64,000 nucleotides of DNA from Butyricimonas synergistica DSM 23225. Its GTDB lineage: Bacteria > Bacteroidota > Bacteroidia > Bacteroidales > Marinifilaceae. This document shows, piece after piece, positions 46,779 through 54,388 of the stretch. Made by a program: the position numbers and the translations under genes. The notes under the pieces are model-generated. The model was not told the DNA's origin and searched no databases. It saw nothing but the letters and a program-made list of their open reading frames with translations. The stretch's first letter is position 1, and each line of letters opens with the position of its first letter. The DNA is taken from NCBI RefSeq assembly GCF_000379665.1, contig NZ_KB903360.1, positions 436,175 to 500,174 of the forward strand. The letters run 5' to 3'.

Positions 46779-48326
46779 TCATTCCACTATCCACTTCTCA
46801 ATATTTCGAGTTTTATTGTCAAAATTAATTCCTACCCGGAACAACTGCCGGGAATCAGCCTCGAACGGGCGAGCGTAATGCTTCTCCTCTATCTGACGCA
46901 GAGCCTCTTCCGCTGTTCCGTCCAACTTGAATTCCATCACGTAAATATAACGGTCTGTCTGCAACACCAAATCAACCCTTCCCTCCGACGTGTGATACTC
47001 GACTTTCACGTAAAAGCCCACCAAACGAAAAACAATGAAAAGTACATTCTGGTAATGTACTTCCAAATCCCGGATAATCTCGTAAGGCGTATCGGCAAAA
47101 AAACTCTGAAGCCTACACAAGAAAGCATCCGGCTTACCGGTTTCAATCTCTCGTGTAAACTGTTGTATTTCGAAAGGTGTTTCCACCTTGTTCACTCTCG
47201 TGTAAAACGGCATCAAAAACTTGACAAATCCCTCCTCCACTTCACGATTCGGGAACCCAAGAACATAATTTTCAAAGCGGGGGTCATAATCCTTAATCGT
47301 GAGATACCCGCTTTGATAAATCACGGGAATCGGGCTCTCGTCCGCGTAGATACTATTCAGTACCTCCGCGCTCGTTTCCTCCCGGGACATTTGTTCCAAA
47401 TTATAATGGTTCTTCTGTAACAATTCCACCAAATAAGTCGGGGTTCCCGTTTCAAACCAGTAACTACCGAATTTCATCTTGTAAAAGGTGTTCAACACGC
47501 TAAAGGGATTATAAATTCCCTCGGAATTTTCCACGAAATGATACCCGTCATAAGACTCTTTCAACCGGGCGCATGCCCCCTCGTACGTCATTTTCTGGGC
47601 AGAAGCCAATTCGTGCAAATCAGCCTCGAAATAACGATGAATCTCTTCCCCCGTCATCCCACATATAGCAACATACCGGTTATCCATGGATATATCATTC
47701 AAATTATTGAGGTCACTGAACACGCTGACTTTCCCAAACTTGGTAACACCTGTTAATAAAGCGAACTTGATATCCCCGTCCATGGTTTTCAAAACCCCGT
47801 AAAACGGTTTCAACGTATTACGAAATTCCCGTTGCAACCCTTCGTTATGGATGGCCTGCAACATCGGCTTATCGTACTCGTCAACAAGAATTACCACCCG
47901 TTGTCCCGTCCGCTCGTGAGCCCGGCGAATAACCCCGGCGAATCGTAACGAAAACGACACCTCCGACGCTTCCCGCCCGTAAAGGTTCTCCCATCGGGTC
48001 AAGTTATCATTGAGAATATTGTCCAAGCCCTCGACAGAATCATACTTCTCGATATTCAAATCAAGATGCAGAATAGGATGTTGCAACCACTCTTTTTCCA
48101 ACTCCTCCATGGCAAGACCATGAAACAGCTCACGTTTTCCTTGAAAATAAGCCTCAATCGTCGAGATAAGCAAACTTTTCCCGAACCGGCGCGGACGACT
48201 CAAAAAATAGTAACGCCCCGATTTTACCAGCCTATAAATCAACCTTGTTTTGTCCACGTAAAGATACCCGTCTTTCCGCAAACTTTCAAAATTCTGAATA
48301 CCGATAGGATATAACCCGTTGCTCAT
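46779..48326 (-). CDS. AAA-ATPase-like protein with C-terminal PD-(D/E)XK nuclease domain
   Basis: An intact 515-aa member of the AAA-ATPase_like (PF09820) plus PDDEXK_9 (PF08011) family, abundant in Bacteroidota and of unproven function. Residues 1-20 (YPIGIQNFESLRKDGYLYVD) are typical. Walker A is RPRRFGKSLLIST and Walker B VVILVDEYDKP. The C-terminal nuclease-like core is GRVDLVLQ then YIYVMEFKLDG, with the Asp and Glu-x-Lys of the fold. The start at 48326 follows family N-termini; an upstream extension to 48395 would cross the -7 promoter box. A truncated tandem paralogue lies at 48993-50215. Confidence 0.9.
   Translation of the reverse strand: MSNGLYPIGIQNFESLRKDGYLYVDKTRLIYRLVKSGRYYFLSRPRRFGKSLLISTIEAYFQGKRELFHGLAMEELEKEWLQHPILHLDLNIEKYDSVEGLDNILNDNLTRWENLYGREASEVSFSLRFAGVIRRAHERTGQRVVILVDEYDKPMLQAIHNEGLQREFRNTLKPFYGVLKTMDGDIKFALLTGVTKFGKVSVFSDLNNLNDISMDNRYVAICGMTGEEIHRYFEADLHELASAQKMTYEGACARLKESYDGYHFVENSEGIYNPFSVLNTFYKMKFGSYWFETGTPTYLVELLQKNHYNLEQMSREETSAEVLNSIYADESPIPVIYQSGYLTIKDYDPRFENYVLGFPNREVEEGFVKFLMPFYTRVNKVETPFEIQQFTREIETGKPDAFLCRLQSFFADTPYEIIRDLEVHYQNVLFIVFRLVGFYVKVEYHTSEGRVDLVLQTDRYIYVMEFKLDGTAEEALRQIEEKHYARPFEADSRQLFRVGINFDNKTRNIEKWIVE
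46820..46827 (-). promoter_or_regulatory. Possible internal -7 box for the penicillin-binding protein gene
   Basis: The minus strand reads TAATTTTG inside the 3' end of the AAA-ATPase gene, about 67 bp before the PBP start. The motif is short and may be chance in coding sequence. Confidence 0.3.
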
Positions 48327-48345
48327 TTCTCTTGCATTTCTGCTA

Positions 48346-48353
48346 CAAATGTA
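48346..48353 (-). promoter_or_regulatory. -7 promoter box of the intact AAA-ATPase gene
   Basis: The minus strand reads TACATTTG 20 bp before the start codon. The sequence upstream of it (48354-48440) is similar to that upstream of the second AAA-ATPase gene (50252-50345), so the promoter region was duplicated with the gene. Confidence 0.55.
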
Positions 48354-48488
48354 CGAAAAAACAACTAATAATCTCTCTCTCGTTTCCCTTTCCAATCACT
48401 CCCGTTTCAGAAACGTTCCTGAAGGTCTTTGAAAGGACTTTATTCCCTAACCCCACGGGAACACGTATTCCACGGCACGTTATTTATT

Positions 48489-48841
48489 TTAAAGTTCTAA
48501 CGAATTCTCTTTCAACAAGAAATCATAAATACCCATTGTCGTTATCCCAATTTCATCACGACGGATTATGATATTGTCAGCCACAACTATTATTTTCTTG
48601 AACGAGTCATCCACATTTCTTAATGATGCTTCCTCCTGCCTTATCTTATCTTCAGACGGTCTTCCAAATCTATCTTTATGATATGGTCGTCCGATATTCC
48701 TTGCTCTTTCAACCATGACGAGTAAAGTTGAAAAAGAAGAAATGATTTACCGCATCTCCTTATACTTGTAAGAACTTTAATCATCCCGTTATGACGGCAA
48801 TCTACGAGCTTTTGAAGATAATGAGGTCTCTGAATAATCAT
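48489..48841 (-). pseudogene. AAA_14/DUF4143 ATPase, internally deleted
   Basis: The start at 48841 gives the family N-terminus with Walker A: IIQRPHYLQKLVDCRHNG, then TSIRRCGKSFLLFQL and DDHIIKIDLED. The frame then breaks. In the next frame the family C-terminus appears at once: EEASLRNVDDSFKKIIVV and IGITTMGIYDFLLKENSLEL, stop at 48489. Full-length relatives are about 400 residues, so about 300 residues of the middle are missing, together with a frameshift at the joint. Its promoter and a palindrome upstream are still present, so the deletion may be recent. Confidence 0.82.
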
Positions 48842-48856
48842 ATTATTGATTTTGAA

Positions 48857-48891
48857 TGTCACTTGTGACACTAATTGTCAGTACAAAATTA
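48857..48891 (-). promoter_or_regulatory. -7 box and palindromic operator-like site of the AAA_14 remnant
   Basis: The minus strand reads TAATTTTG (complement of 48884-48891). Between it and the start lies the 14-bp palindrome TGTCACTTGTGACA (48857-48870), placed where a repressor would block transcription or a hairpin would form in the leader. Confidence 0.5.
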
Positions 48892-48910
48892 GTCACTTAT
48901 TCTTGATTCT

Positions 48911-48944
48911 ACAACTATTATCGTATAATACTCTCGTTCAAAGC
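48911..48944. repeat. 34-bp direct repeat, copy 1
   Basis: It matches 50422-50455 with one mismatch. The two copies bracket the truncated AAA-ATPase gene and its promoter region, marking the joints of a tandem duplication. Confidence 0.75.
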
Positions 48945-48992
48945 CTCGTTTTCAACAGGTATTTCTCGATCACACCCGGACCGCAGACCACT

Positions 48993-50215
48993 TTACTCTA
49001 TCACTTTCCAGTCGTCCACGGTTCCCGTGTCCGAGGAGAAACCGACTCGTCCGATGATTTAAAATAATCTGCTGCCACCAGGGTCACAAACCCTTTCTTC
49101 ACCTCATCATTCGGGAAATCGAGCAAATACGTGTCTTCCTTTCCGTCGTACCCCTTGATCGTCAAGTAACCGCTCTGGTAGATCATCGGTAACGGCTTTT
49201 CAACATCTGCCTTGTAATCCACGAATTCCGGGGTCTCGTAATAACGACCCGTCAATTCATTCAAATTCTCCCGCGTGTGGTTCAACAAACGGATAAGATA
49301 AGACGGCGTACCACTACGGAACCAGTAATCCTGAATGGACATAGAAAAAAAAGCGTTGAGCAAACTAAAAGGATTATAAACATCCAACAGCCGTGATCCG
49401 AAATGATAACCGTCATATTGTTGTTTCAACAACTGACGCATCCCCTCCGCATCCTGCCGGTAAATCTCTGCCATCTCCGTTATCGATTCCACGAAATAAC
49501 TATCCAGTTCTTCCTGGGTAATCCCGCAAAGAGCCTCGTAACGAGGGTTCATGCTGATATCTATAGGTTGATTGAATCCACTGAACACGCTCACCTGCGA
49601 GAATTTCGTCACGCCCGTTAGGAACACGAACTGCAAATGCTCGTCCGCGGCCTTGAACACCGAGTAAAAACCCTTCAACACGTTGCGATTTCGATCTTCC
49701 AGCGACATCCGGTTTTCCCCCACCACGGTTTCCAGACCCGTGTCAAGAACGTCGAGGATCGGCTTGTCGTACTCGTCAATCAACACCACGACCCGGCGAC
49801 CCGTCCGGAGATGAGCCTCTTTCAGCACTTGAATGAAACGCATTCCCCGGTCCCGGCTTTGATCCGGGAGAATGGCGTAAACCTTTTCCCAGGCGGAAAT
49901 ATGCCCCTCGATCACCTTCTCCAGCGTACCCTCCTCTTGAAAATTGCTCCCGTTAAAATCGATATGAAACACCGGGTATTCCAACCAGTCTTTTTCCAGA
50001 CGGTCGATCACCAGCCCCTTGAAAAGCTCCTTCCGCCCTAGGAAATAATTCTTCAACGTCGATACCAAAAGGCTCTTCCCGAAACGACGGGGACGGCTCA
50101 AGAAATAGATTTTTCCTTCCTTCACGAGGGAGTAAATCATCTCGGTTTTATCCACGTAAACGTAACCATCTTCTATAATTTGGTCAAAACTCTGGATGCC
50201 TATCGGGTATTTCAT
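48993..50215 (-). pseudogene. AAA-ATPase-like protein, nuclease domain deleted
   Basis: A tandem paralogue of the gene at 46779. The ATPase part is intact: YPIGIQSFDQIIEDGYVYVD, Walker A RPRRFGKSLLVST, Walker B VVVLIDEYDKP, through LDFPNDEVKKGFVTLVAADY. The reading frame then ends at 49001 as ESVSPRTREPWTTGK. In a neighbouring frame the same bases read FSSDTGTVDDWKVIE and stop at 48993, which is the normal C-terminal tail of the family. So roughly 130 residues holding the PD-(D/E)XK nuclease core were deleted and the tail was left out of frame. The product, if made, is a 404-aa ATPase without nuclease. Confidence 0.85.
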
Positions 50216-50243
50216 TCTACTATTTCTTTTAACGTTAGCTCAA

Positions 50244-50251
50244 CAAAGGTA
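50244..50251 (-). promoter_or_regulatory. -7 promoter box of the truncated AAA-ATPase gene
   Basis: The minus strand reads TACCTTTG 29 bp before the start codon. Confidence 0.5.
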
Positions 50252-50421
50252 CGAAAAAACAACTAATAATCTCACTCTCTCGTTTCCCATTCCTATCACT
50301 CTCTTTTCAAAAACCTTCCCGAAGGTCTTTGAAAGGAATTTGTAAGAAGTTTGAAAGGAATTTGTTCCCTAACTACACCGGGAATACTCCCTGTCTTCAC
50401 CGGGAATACTCAGGTACGAGT

Positions 50422-50455
50422 ACAACTATTATCGTGTAATACTCTCGTTCAAAGC
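50422..50455. repeat. 34-bp direct repeat, copy 2
   Basis: Pairs with 48911-48944, one mismatch. It lies between the promoter region of the truncated AAA-ATPase gene and the end of the LytTR gene. Confidence 0.75.
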
Positions 50456-50522
50456 TCATTTCTTTCCACCGGAGCCCGTCGATAAACTTATCCACGAGAC
50501 CGGTGAATATTAAATTATAGGA

Positions 50523-50930
50523 TTACTCCTCGCGCCCCGTTTTCGGGTACTCCCGGGAAGTATCTAGTATATTAAAACAAGCCAACACGTTTTTCCGGTA
50601 ATAATCCCCGATCGGAAACCATTCCCCACCAGCACGCAAGGAGTTGCCCGCCCACGTGTCGACATAACGCAGGTTCAGGATAAATCCACGGTGTACCCGG
50701 ACAAGATACGCGTCCGGCAATTGCCGCTCCACCGTGCCCAAACGGCACGCCACGGTAATCCGGGATTTATCTTTAAAATAGAAATCGCAATAATTAGCCG
50801 ACGCCTCGATCCAAAGAATGTCGGCATAAAAATACTTCTTGTAATACTCGTCCTGGCGAATAAACAAGCCATCTGCCACCAGTGGTGACACGTTCAAAGG
50901 TGCGGTTACACCCGATAAATCTGTTTTCAT
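50523..50930 (-). CDS. Stand-alone LytTR DNA-binding domain protein
   Basis: A 135-aa protein (start 50930, MKTDLSG; two residues longer from 50936) consisting of little more than a LytTR domain. The pattern is visible as ADILWIEASANYCDFYF, VACRLGTVERQLPDAYLVRV and HRGFILNLRYVD. In LytR/AgrA-type regulators this domain binds direct repeats at promoters, usually behind a receiver domain, which is missing here. No histidine kinase gene is adjacent. It may be regulated by abundance alone or through a partner protein; its targets are unknown. Confidence 0.85.
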   Translation of the reverse strand: MKTDLSGVTAPLNVSPLVADGLFIRQDEYYKKYFYADILWIEASANYCDFYFKDKSRITVACRLGTVERQLPDAYLVRVHRGFILNLRYVDTWAGNSLRAGGEWFPIGDYYRKNVLACFNILDTSREYPKTGREE

Positions 50931-50987
50931 TGACAATTAAATTTATGCCTCATGAAATATTCACCGACGAGCGTAAACAATAAATAA

Positions 50988-51020
50988 AAAAGGGGAAAGC
51001 CGCCAAGTAACTTTCCCCCA
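50988..51020 (-). terminator. Intrinsic terminator upstream of the LytTR gene
   Basis: On the minus strand GGGGAAAG, a loop, then CTTTCCCC are followed by six T. It would stop transcripts coming from the decayed gene at 51021-51420 before the LytTR gene. Confidence 0.7.
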
Positions 51021-51420
51021 ACACGCACCAGTTGTAAAAGACTATTACTTTTTCTTGCTCTTTTCAGCAATTTCGCCACTATGTCACGAAGTGCATCCTC
51101 ACGAAGCCCCTTCGCCACAATGCGGTTCTCGCCATCGACGACGCAAAGTCCCGCAAGTTCAAACCGTTCGTCCACTCCATGCCATCCAGACCGATGGCGT
51201 AACGCCAGTCACCCCGATTCTTGTCGAACGAGATGCAGACGAATAATCCATAAGAACCGCCTGGGAATTCAACCATTTCCTTAACTAATAACCATTCAGG
51301 TTTTGCGACTCTCTAGAATTAATCCGCTTGGCCACGATTCCAAAACTCTTTCCCTGTAAGCTTCTTCCAGCCACAGATCTTTCACATCGCATCCTTGTTG
51401 CCTATTCACACCAAACGAAG
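51021..51420 (-). pseudogene. Unrecognised decayed gene in three pieces
   Basis: Three protein-like stretches follow one another in different frames: VKDLWLEEAYRERVLESW then PSGLILESR (near 51385-51310), then WLLVKEMVEFPGGSYGLFVC and DKNRGDWRYAIGLDGMEW (near 51300-51180), then FELAGLCVVDGENRIVAKGL and REDALRDIVAKLL (near 51165-51060). The first and third share a frame and the middle is offset by one, so two compensating frameshifts would restore one reading frame of about 120 residues. No start codon is evident. The family is not recognised. Confidence 0.4.
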
Positions 51421-51453
51421 AAAAGGTATCCGGATAAAATCCGTACACCTTTT
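51421..51453 (-). terminator. Probable terminator of the cassette E operon
   Basis: Nested hairpin: outer AAAAGGT (51421-51427) with ACCTTTT (51447-51453), inner CGGAT (51431-51435) with ATCCG (51439-51443). It begins 38 bp after the last cassette E gene. The T-run on the minus strand is short (TTTTCTT), so termination may be partial. Confidence 0.5.
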
Positions 51454-51490
51454 CAACGAAAAGCACGCACAATTTTGCTTAAGCCTATAA

Positions 51491-53038
51491 TTAGAAAATG
51501 CTAATTTCACCTAAAGCCGTTGTAAAATATTGACCATAGGTTTGATCATCAACAATAATTTTTATATACTGCGCCTCTTTGATTGCAGGAAAATCAAATA
51601 TTGTAATTTCCCCACAAGTATCTCCAATAGTATTTTCTTCCATATACATAGCATCTTGCCAATAAACTTGATCTTTAGACACTTTTATTTTTATTATCCC
51701 TGGCAACATACTCGTACTTGCAAAATCTATCCTAGGATTAAAATCTTTTTGTACTATCCGTATACCCGCAACAGTCTTTACCTCTTTCATATCAATTGTA
51801 ATCTCAAACGTACGGACATATAAAGCGACTTCAGGTTGCCAATAAGTTTCCAAATCCCCATCAATTAAATATTCAAGATGAGAATTAAACGAATGTTCAT
51901 CTTTCTCCGAACAACTAATCTCCCATGTACTTCCATCAAAATACTGTTTCTCGGGAGGTAAAGGATTAGGGTATTTGTTCATAAAAGAAAGTGTTTTCCG
52001 TTTTGCGCTCAAAATAGCATCAGAAAGAAAATGTTGATTATAACGGTCTACTGTTAACCCATACAATTCATTAGCAATTTCAAGAACCTTAATACTACGA
52101 TCAATTTCGTATAATTCACTAGCACTCTCGTTCAACCTCAAACTATCTTTCCCGTAATTCTTCAAATACTCCTCTTTCAAATACCTATTTTTTCCCAAAA
52201 TCACCTTTTCTATATTAGGTAAATTCAATATATCTTCTAACGAAGAATAAGAATAATCTATTTCCAACTCCGTTAATGAATTCGCAAAAGCCTCTGAAAC
52301 TTCAGAAAGACCATACTTAGTCTTCACATAACGCTTAAAATCTGTCGTATATAACTTATCATGAGAAAGTTCGTATGGATCAAAAACAATAATATCGTCA
52401 CATCCTTCAATTTTACCCGAACGTTCTACAACAACTGGTTTTTCCGGGTCGATCTTATCTGGAAGTAAATAACAAATTGGATTTAAGTAAACCAAAAACA
52501 TTGTTATCGACAATTCTTTTAATTCACCATCAACCGTGTAATATTTAAGCGATGCCGAAGTAACATTGTTATCCCAGTTAGAGAAAAAAAGTACTAACCG
52601 ATTTCCCACGAAATAATGTTTTGCGATAATTCTCGAAAATGAAATTACATTCTCGTGATTCATCGTATAAGGACGTCCAAAAACGGGTATTGCTAAAGAA
52701 TTATTCCCCTTTCTATCAACCCCACATACGGACACCTCATACATACCATCTTCCAAACCTACAATATCACACGTGGTAGCATCTTTATTTAATAAAGAAT
52801 CCCCTGTAATATTGCCACCTTTCCAACTGATTTTAATCTTATCAATTGTAGGATCTACAGAATTATCCCACGTTACAGTTAATTTCCTCCACCCAGGTGT
52901 TACGGTCACATCCGTACATTTCCCCACGTAACGAATTACTCCATCCCCGGAAAAATCGCTATAAGTATCTTCTAAATCATTACAACTCACCAAGGCAAAT
53001 AATAAAACGAAACTCCATAAATACCTTTTTATCATCAT
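51491..53038 (-). CDS. DUF4998-type lipoprotein with C-terminal discoidin-like domain, cassette E
   Basis: An exported lipoprotein of 515 aa (MIKRYLWSFVLLFALVS then Cys). The first third resembles DUF4998, a fibronectin-III-like fold (PGWRKLTVTWDNSVDPTIDK, then IKISWKGG). The last third resembles an F5/8 type C (discoidin) domain: DGDLETYWQPEVALYVRTFE then ITIDMKEVKTVAGIRIVQKD. Such proteins sit downstream of SusCD pairs and are thought to bind carbohydrate at the surface. It is the last gene of cassette E, 3 bp after the preceding gene. No catalytic motif is visible. Confidence 0.78.
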   Translation of the reverse strand: MMIKRYLWSFVLLFALVSCNDLEDTYSDFSGDGVIRYVGKCTDVTVTPGWRKLTVTWDNSVDPTIDKIKISWKGGNITGDSLLNKDATTCDIVGLEDGMYEVSVCGVDRKGNNSLAIPVFGRPYTMNHENVISFSRIIAKHYFVGNRLVLFFSNWDNNVTSASLKYYTVDGELKELSITMFLVYLNPICYLLPDKIDPEKPVVVERSGKIEGCDDIIVFDPYELSHDKLYTTDFKRYVKTKYGLSEVSEAFANSLTELEIDYSYSSLEDILNLPNIEKVILGKNRYLKEEYLKNYGKDSLRLNESASELYEIDRSIKVLEIANELYGLTVDRYNQHFLSDAILSAKRKTLSFMNKYPNPLPPEKQYFDGSTWEISCSEKDEHSFNSHLEYLIDGDLETYWQPEVALYVRTFEITIDMKEVKTVAGIRIVQKDFNPRIDFASTSMLPGIIKIKVSKDQVYWQDAMYMEENTIGDTCGEITIFDFPAIKEAQYIKIIVDDQTYGQYFTTALGEISIF

Positions 53039-53041
53039 AAC

Positions 53042-54370
53042 CTAATCTTTATTACAAAAAACTTCTAATTCCTGAATTGTCACATACTCTCCAACGTTCT
53101 GATCTCCAGAAGTCGCAACATTTCCCCCAAATATATCATCCACTACCAGCTTTAAATAACGATACGCCTCTCCCGTTGGAGGAAAACTTATATCCATGTA
53201 AATAGGATCAGCATTATTAAGATCATCAATATTTTGAATACGTTTAGTTATATCCGTACTAGCCGCTCCATATGTCCATCTTTCTTTGTAAGCAAGATAA
53301 CGTTCTTGTTCAAATTTAGCCAAACGGACCCATGAATTATCGTCATTCATATCATTAGAACCATAAACAGACACTTTACATGGAAGTTTAGAATAATACC
53401 TATTTTTCCAAATCGGGCCATAAATAAGATCCGTATTCCCAATAGTCCCATCATTAGGGAATGTCCTCGTATACAACATGGCATATAATCGCATTTCTGC
53501 TGTCATCTTTTTATCTTTCAAATCCAAAATAAAAAGAGGCTTCCCCTTACAATTTGGTCCTGCTAGATAAGTATTAAATGGAGCATAAGTACTCGTTATT
53601 TCTCCTTTCGTATTCCCGTCAAACAAAAATTGTTTACCTAAACCTCGATCCGGATCTTCCTTAGAAAGACCTAACGGATCTATAAATTCATATTCGGAAG
53701 GATCCATTTTATCCATATTATAAGCCAAAATACCTTCCCAAACTTTCTGTTTTACCATATATCCTCGAAAATCCTCCGTACGAATAACCACGGTATTAGA
53801 AGAAGAAGGTTGTTTCAAAGCAAATAACAACGTATCACGTCCTTCTTTAATCAAAAAGCTATTTACTAACAAGGTATCCGGTTGTCCCGTCCTAGGATCA
53901 GTCCCGGCATACAACACATGAGCCATTCCGGAAGCATTAGCCGGTGCATCATACATAACCAGAAAACCATTCCAACTCGACTCCACCCTCACACTATCAA
54001 AAAAAGCGACTGGCGCAGAATTTTCCGTGTCAAAAGTAACTTCAACAGCTTCCGACTCGACATGATCTCTACTCAACAAAGAAACGAAAGCCGGATGTTC
54101 CTTCTTTGCTTCATTAAATCCAGTCAATACTAGCGAATCACATGCATAACTCCCCGCACGTAATATTTCTTGTCCATAAGCATCCTGATAACGTACGCGA
54201 ATAGCCAAAATATCTTCATTGGATGGCAAGTTATAACGCATAATAGCTCCCCCTGCTATTGCTTCAAAAGAAAGGGACTCCCGAGATAAAACCATATCAA
54301 AAATCTCATTCTCCTTTTGGCAACAACAGAAGACCTTTATTATCAATAATAAAATTGTAATTTTCTTCAT
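53042..54370 (-). CDS. DUF4959/DUF5126/DUF5000-type lipoprotein, cassette E
   Basis: An exported lipoprotein of 442 aa (MKKITILLLIIKVF then Cys). The layout matches Bacteroidota proteins with N-terminal DUF4959, central DUF5126 and a C-terminal DUF5000 discoidin-like domain: SFEAIAGGAIMRYNLPSNED, then the closing AYRYLKLVVDDIFGG and VTIQELEVFCN. It follows susD by 18 bp. In glycan-utilisation loci these proteins accompany SusCD and are presumed surface glycan binders. Assignment rests on pattern memory. Confidence 0.78.
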   Translation of the reverse strand: MKKITILLLIIKVFCCCQKENEIFDMVLSRESLSFEAIAGGAIMRYNLPSNEDILAIRVRYQDAYGQEILRAGSYACDSLVLTGFNEAKKEHPAFVSLLSRDHVESEAVEVTFDTENSAPVAFFDSVRVESSWNGFLVMYDAPANASGMAHVLYAGTDPRTGQPDTLLVNSFLIKEGRDTLLFALKQPSSSNTVVIRTEDFRGYMVKQKVWEGILAYNMDKMDPSEYEFIDPLGLSKEDPDRGLGKQFLFDGNTKGEITSTYAPFNTYLAGPNCKGKPLFILDLKDKKMTAEMRLYAMLYTRTFPNDGTIGNTDLIYGPIWKNRYYSKLPCKVSVYGSNDMNDDNSWVRLAKFEQERYLAYKERWTYGAASTDITKRIQNIDDLNNADPIYMDISFPPTGEAYRYLKLVVDDIFGGNVATSGDQNVGEYVTIQELEVFCNKD

Positions 54371-54388
54371 ATTAGTTCATTTATTTAA

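Larger units (their letters stand above)
50216..50522. other. 307-bp intergenic region with short repeats
   Basis: No gene is visible. It holds the promoter region of the truncated AAA-ATPase gene, a block similar to 48351-48440, two copies of GTTTGAAAGGAATTTGT-like sequence (50320-50360), two copies of CACCGGGAATACTC (50377-50412) and direct-repeat copy 2. Confidence 0.6.

Noticed and set aside
50927-51175. An 82-codon minus-strand open frame ending at the LytTR start
   Set aside because: It runs through a strong intrinsic terminator (50988-51020). Only its upstream half looks like protein, and that is treated as part of the decayed gene.
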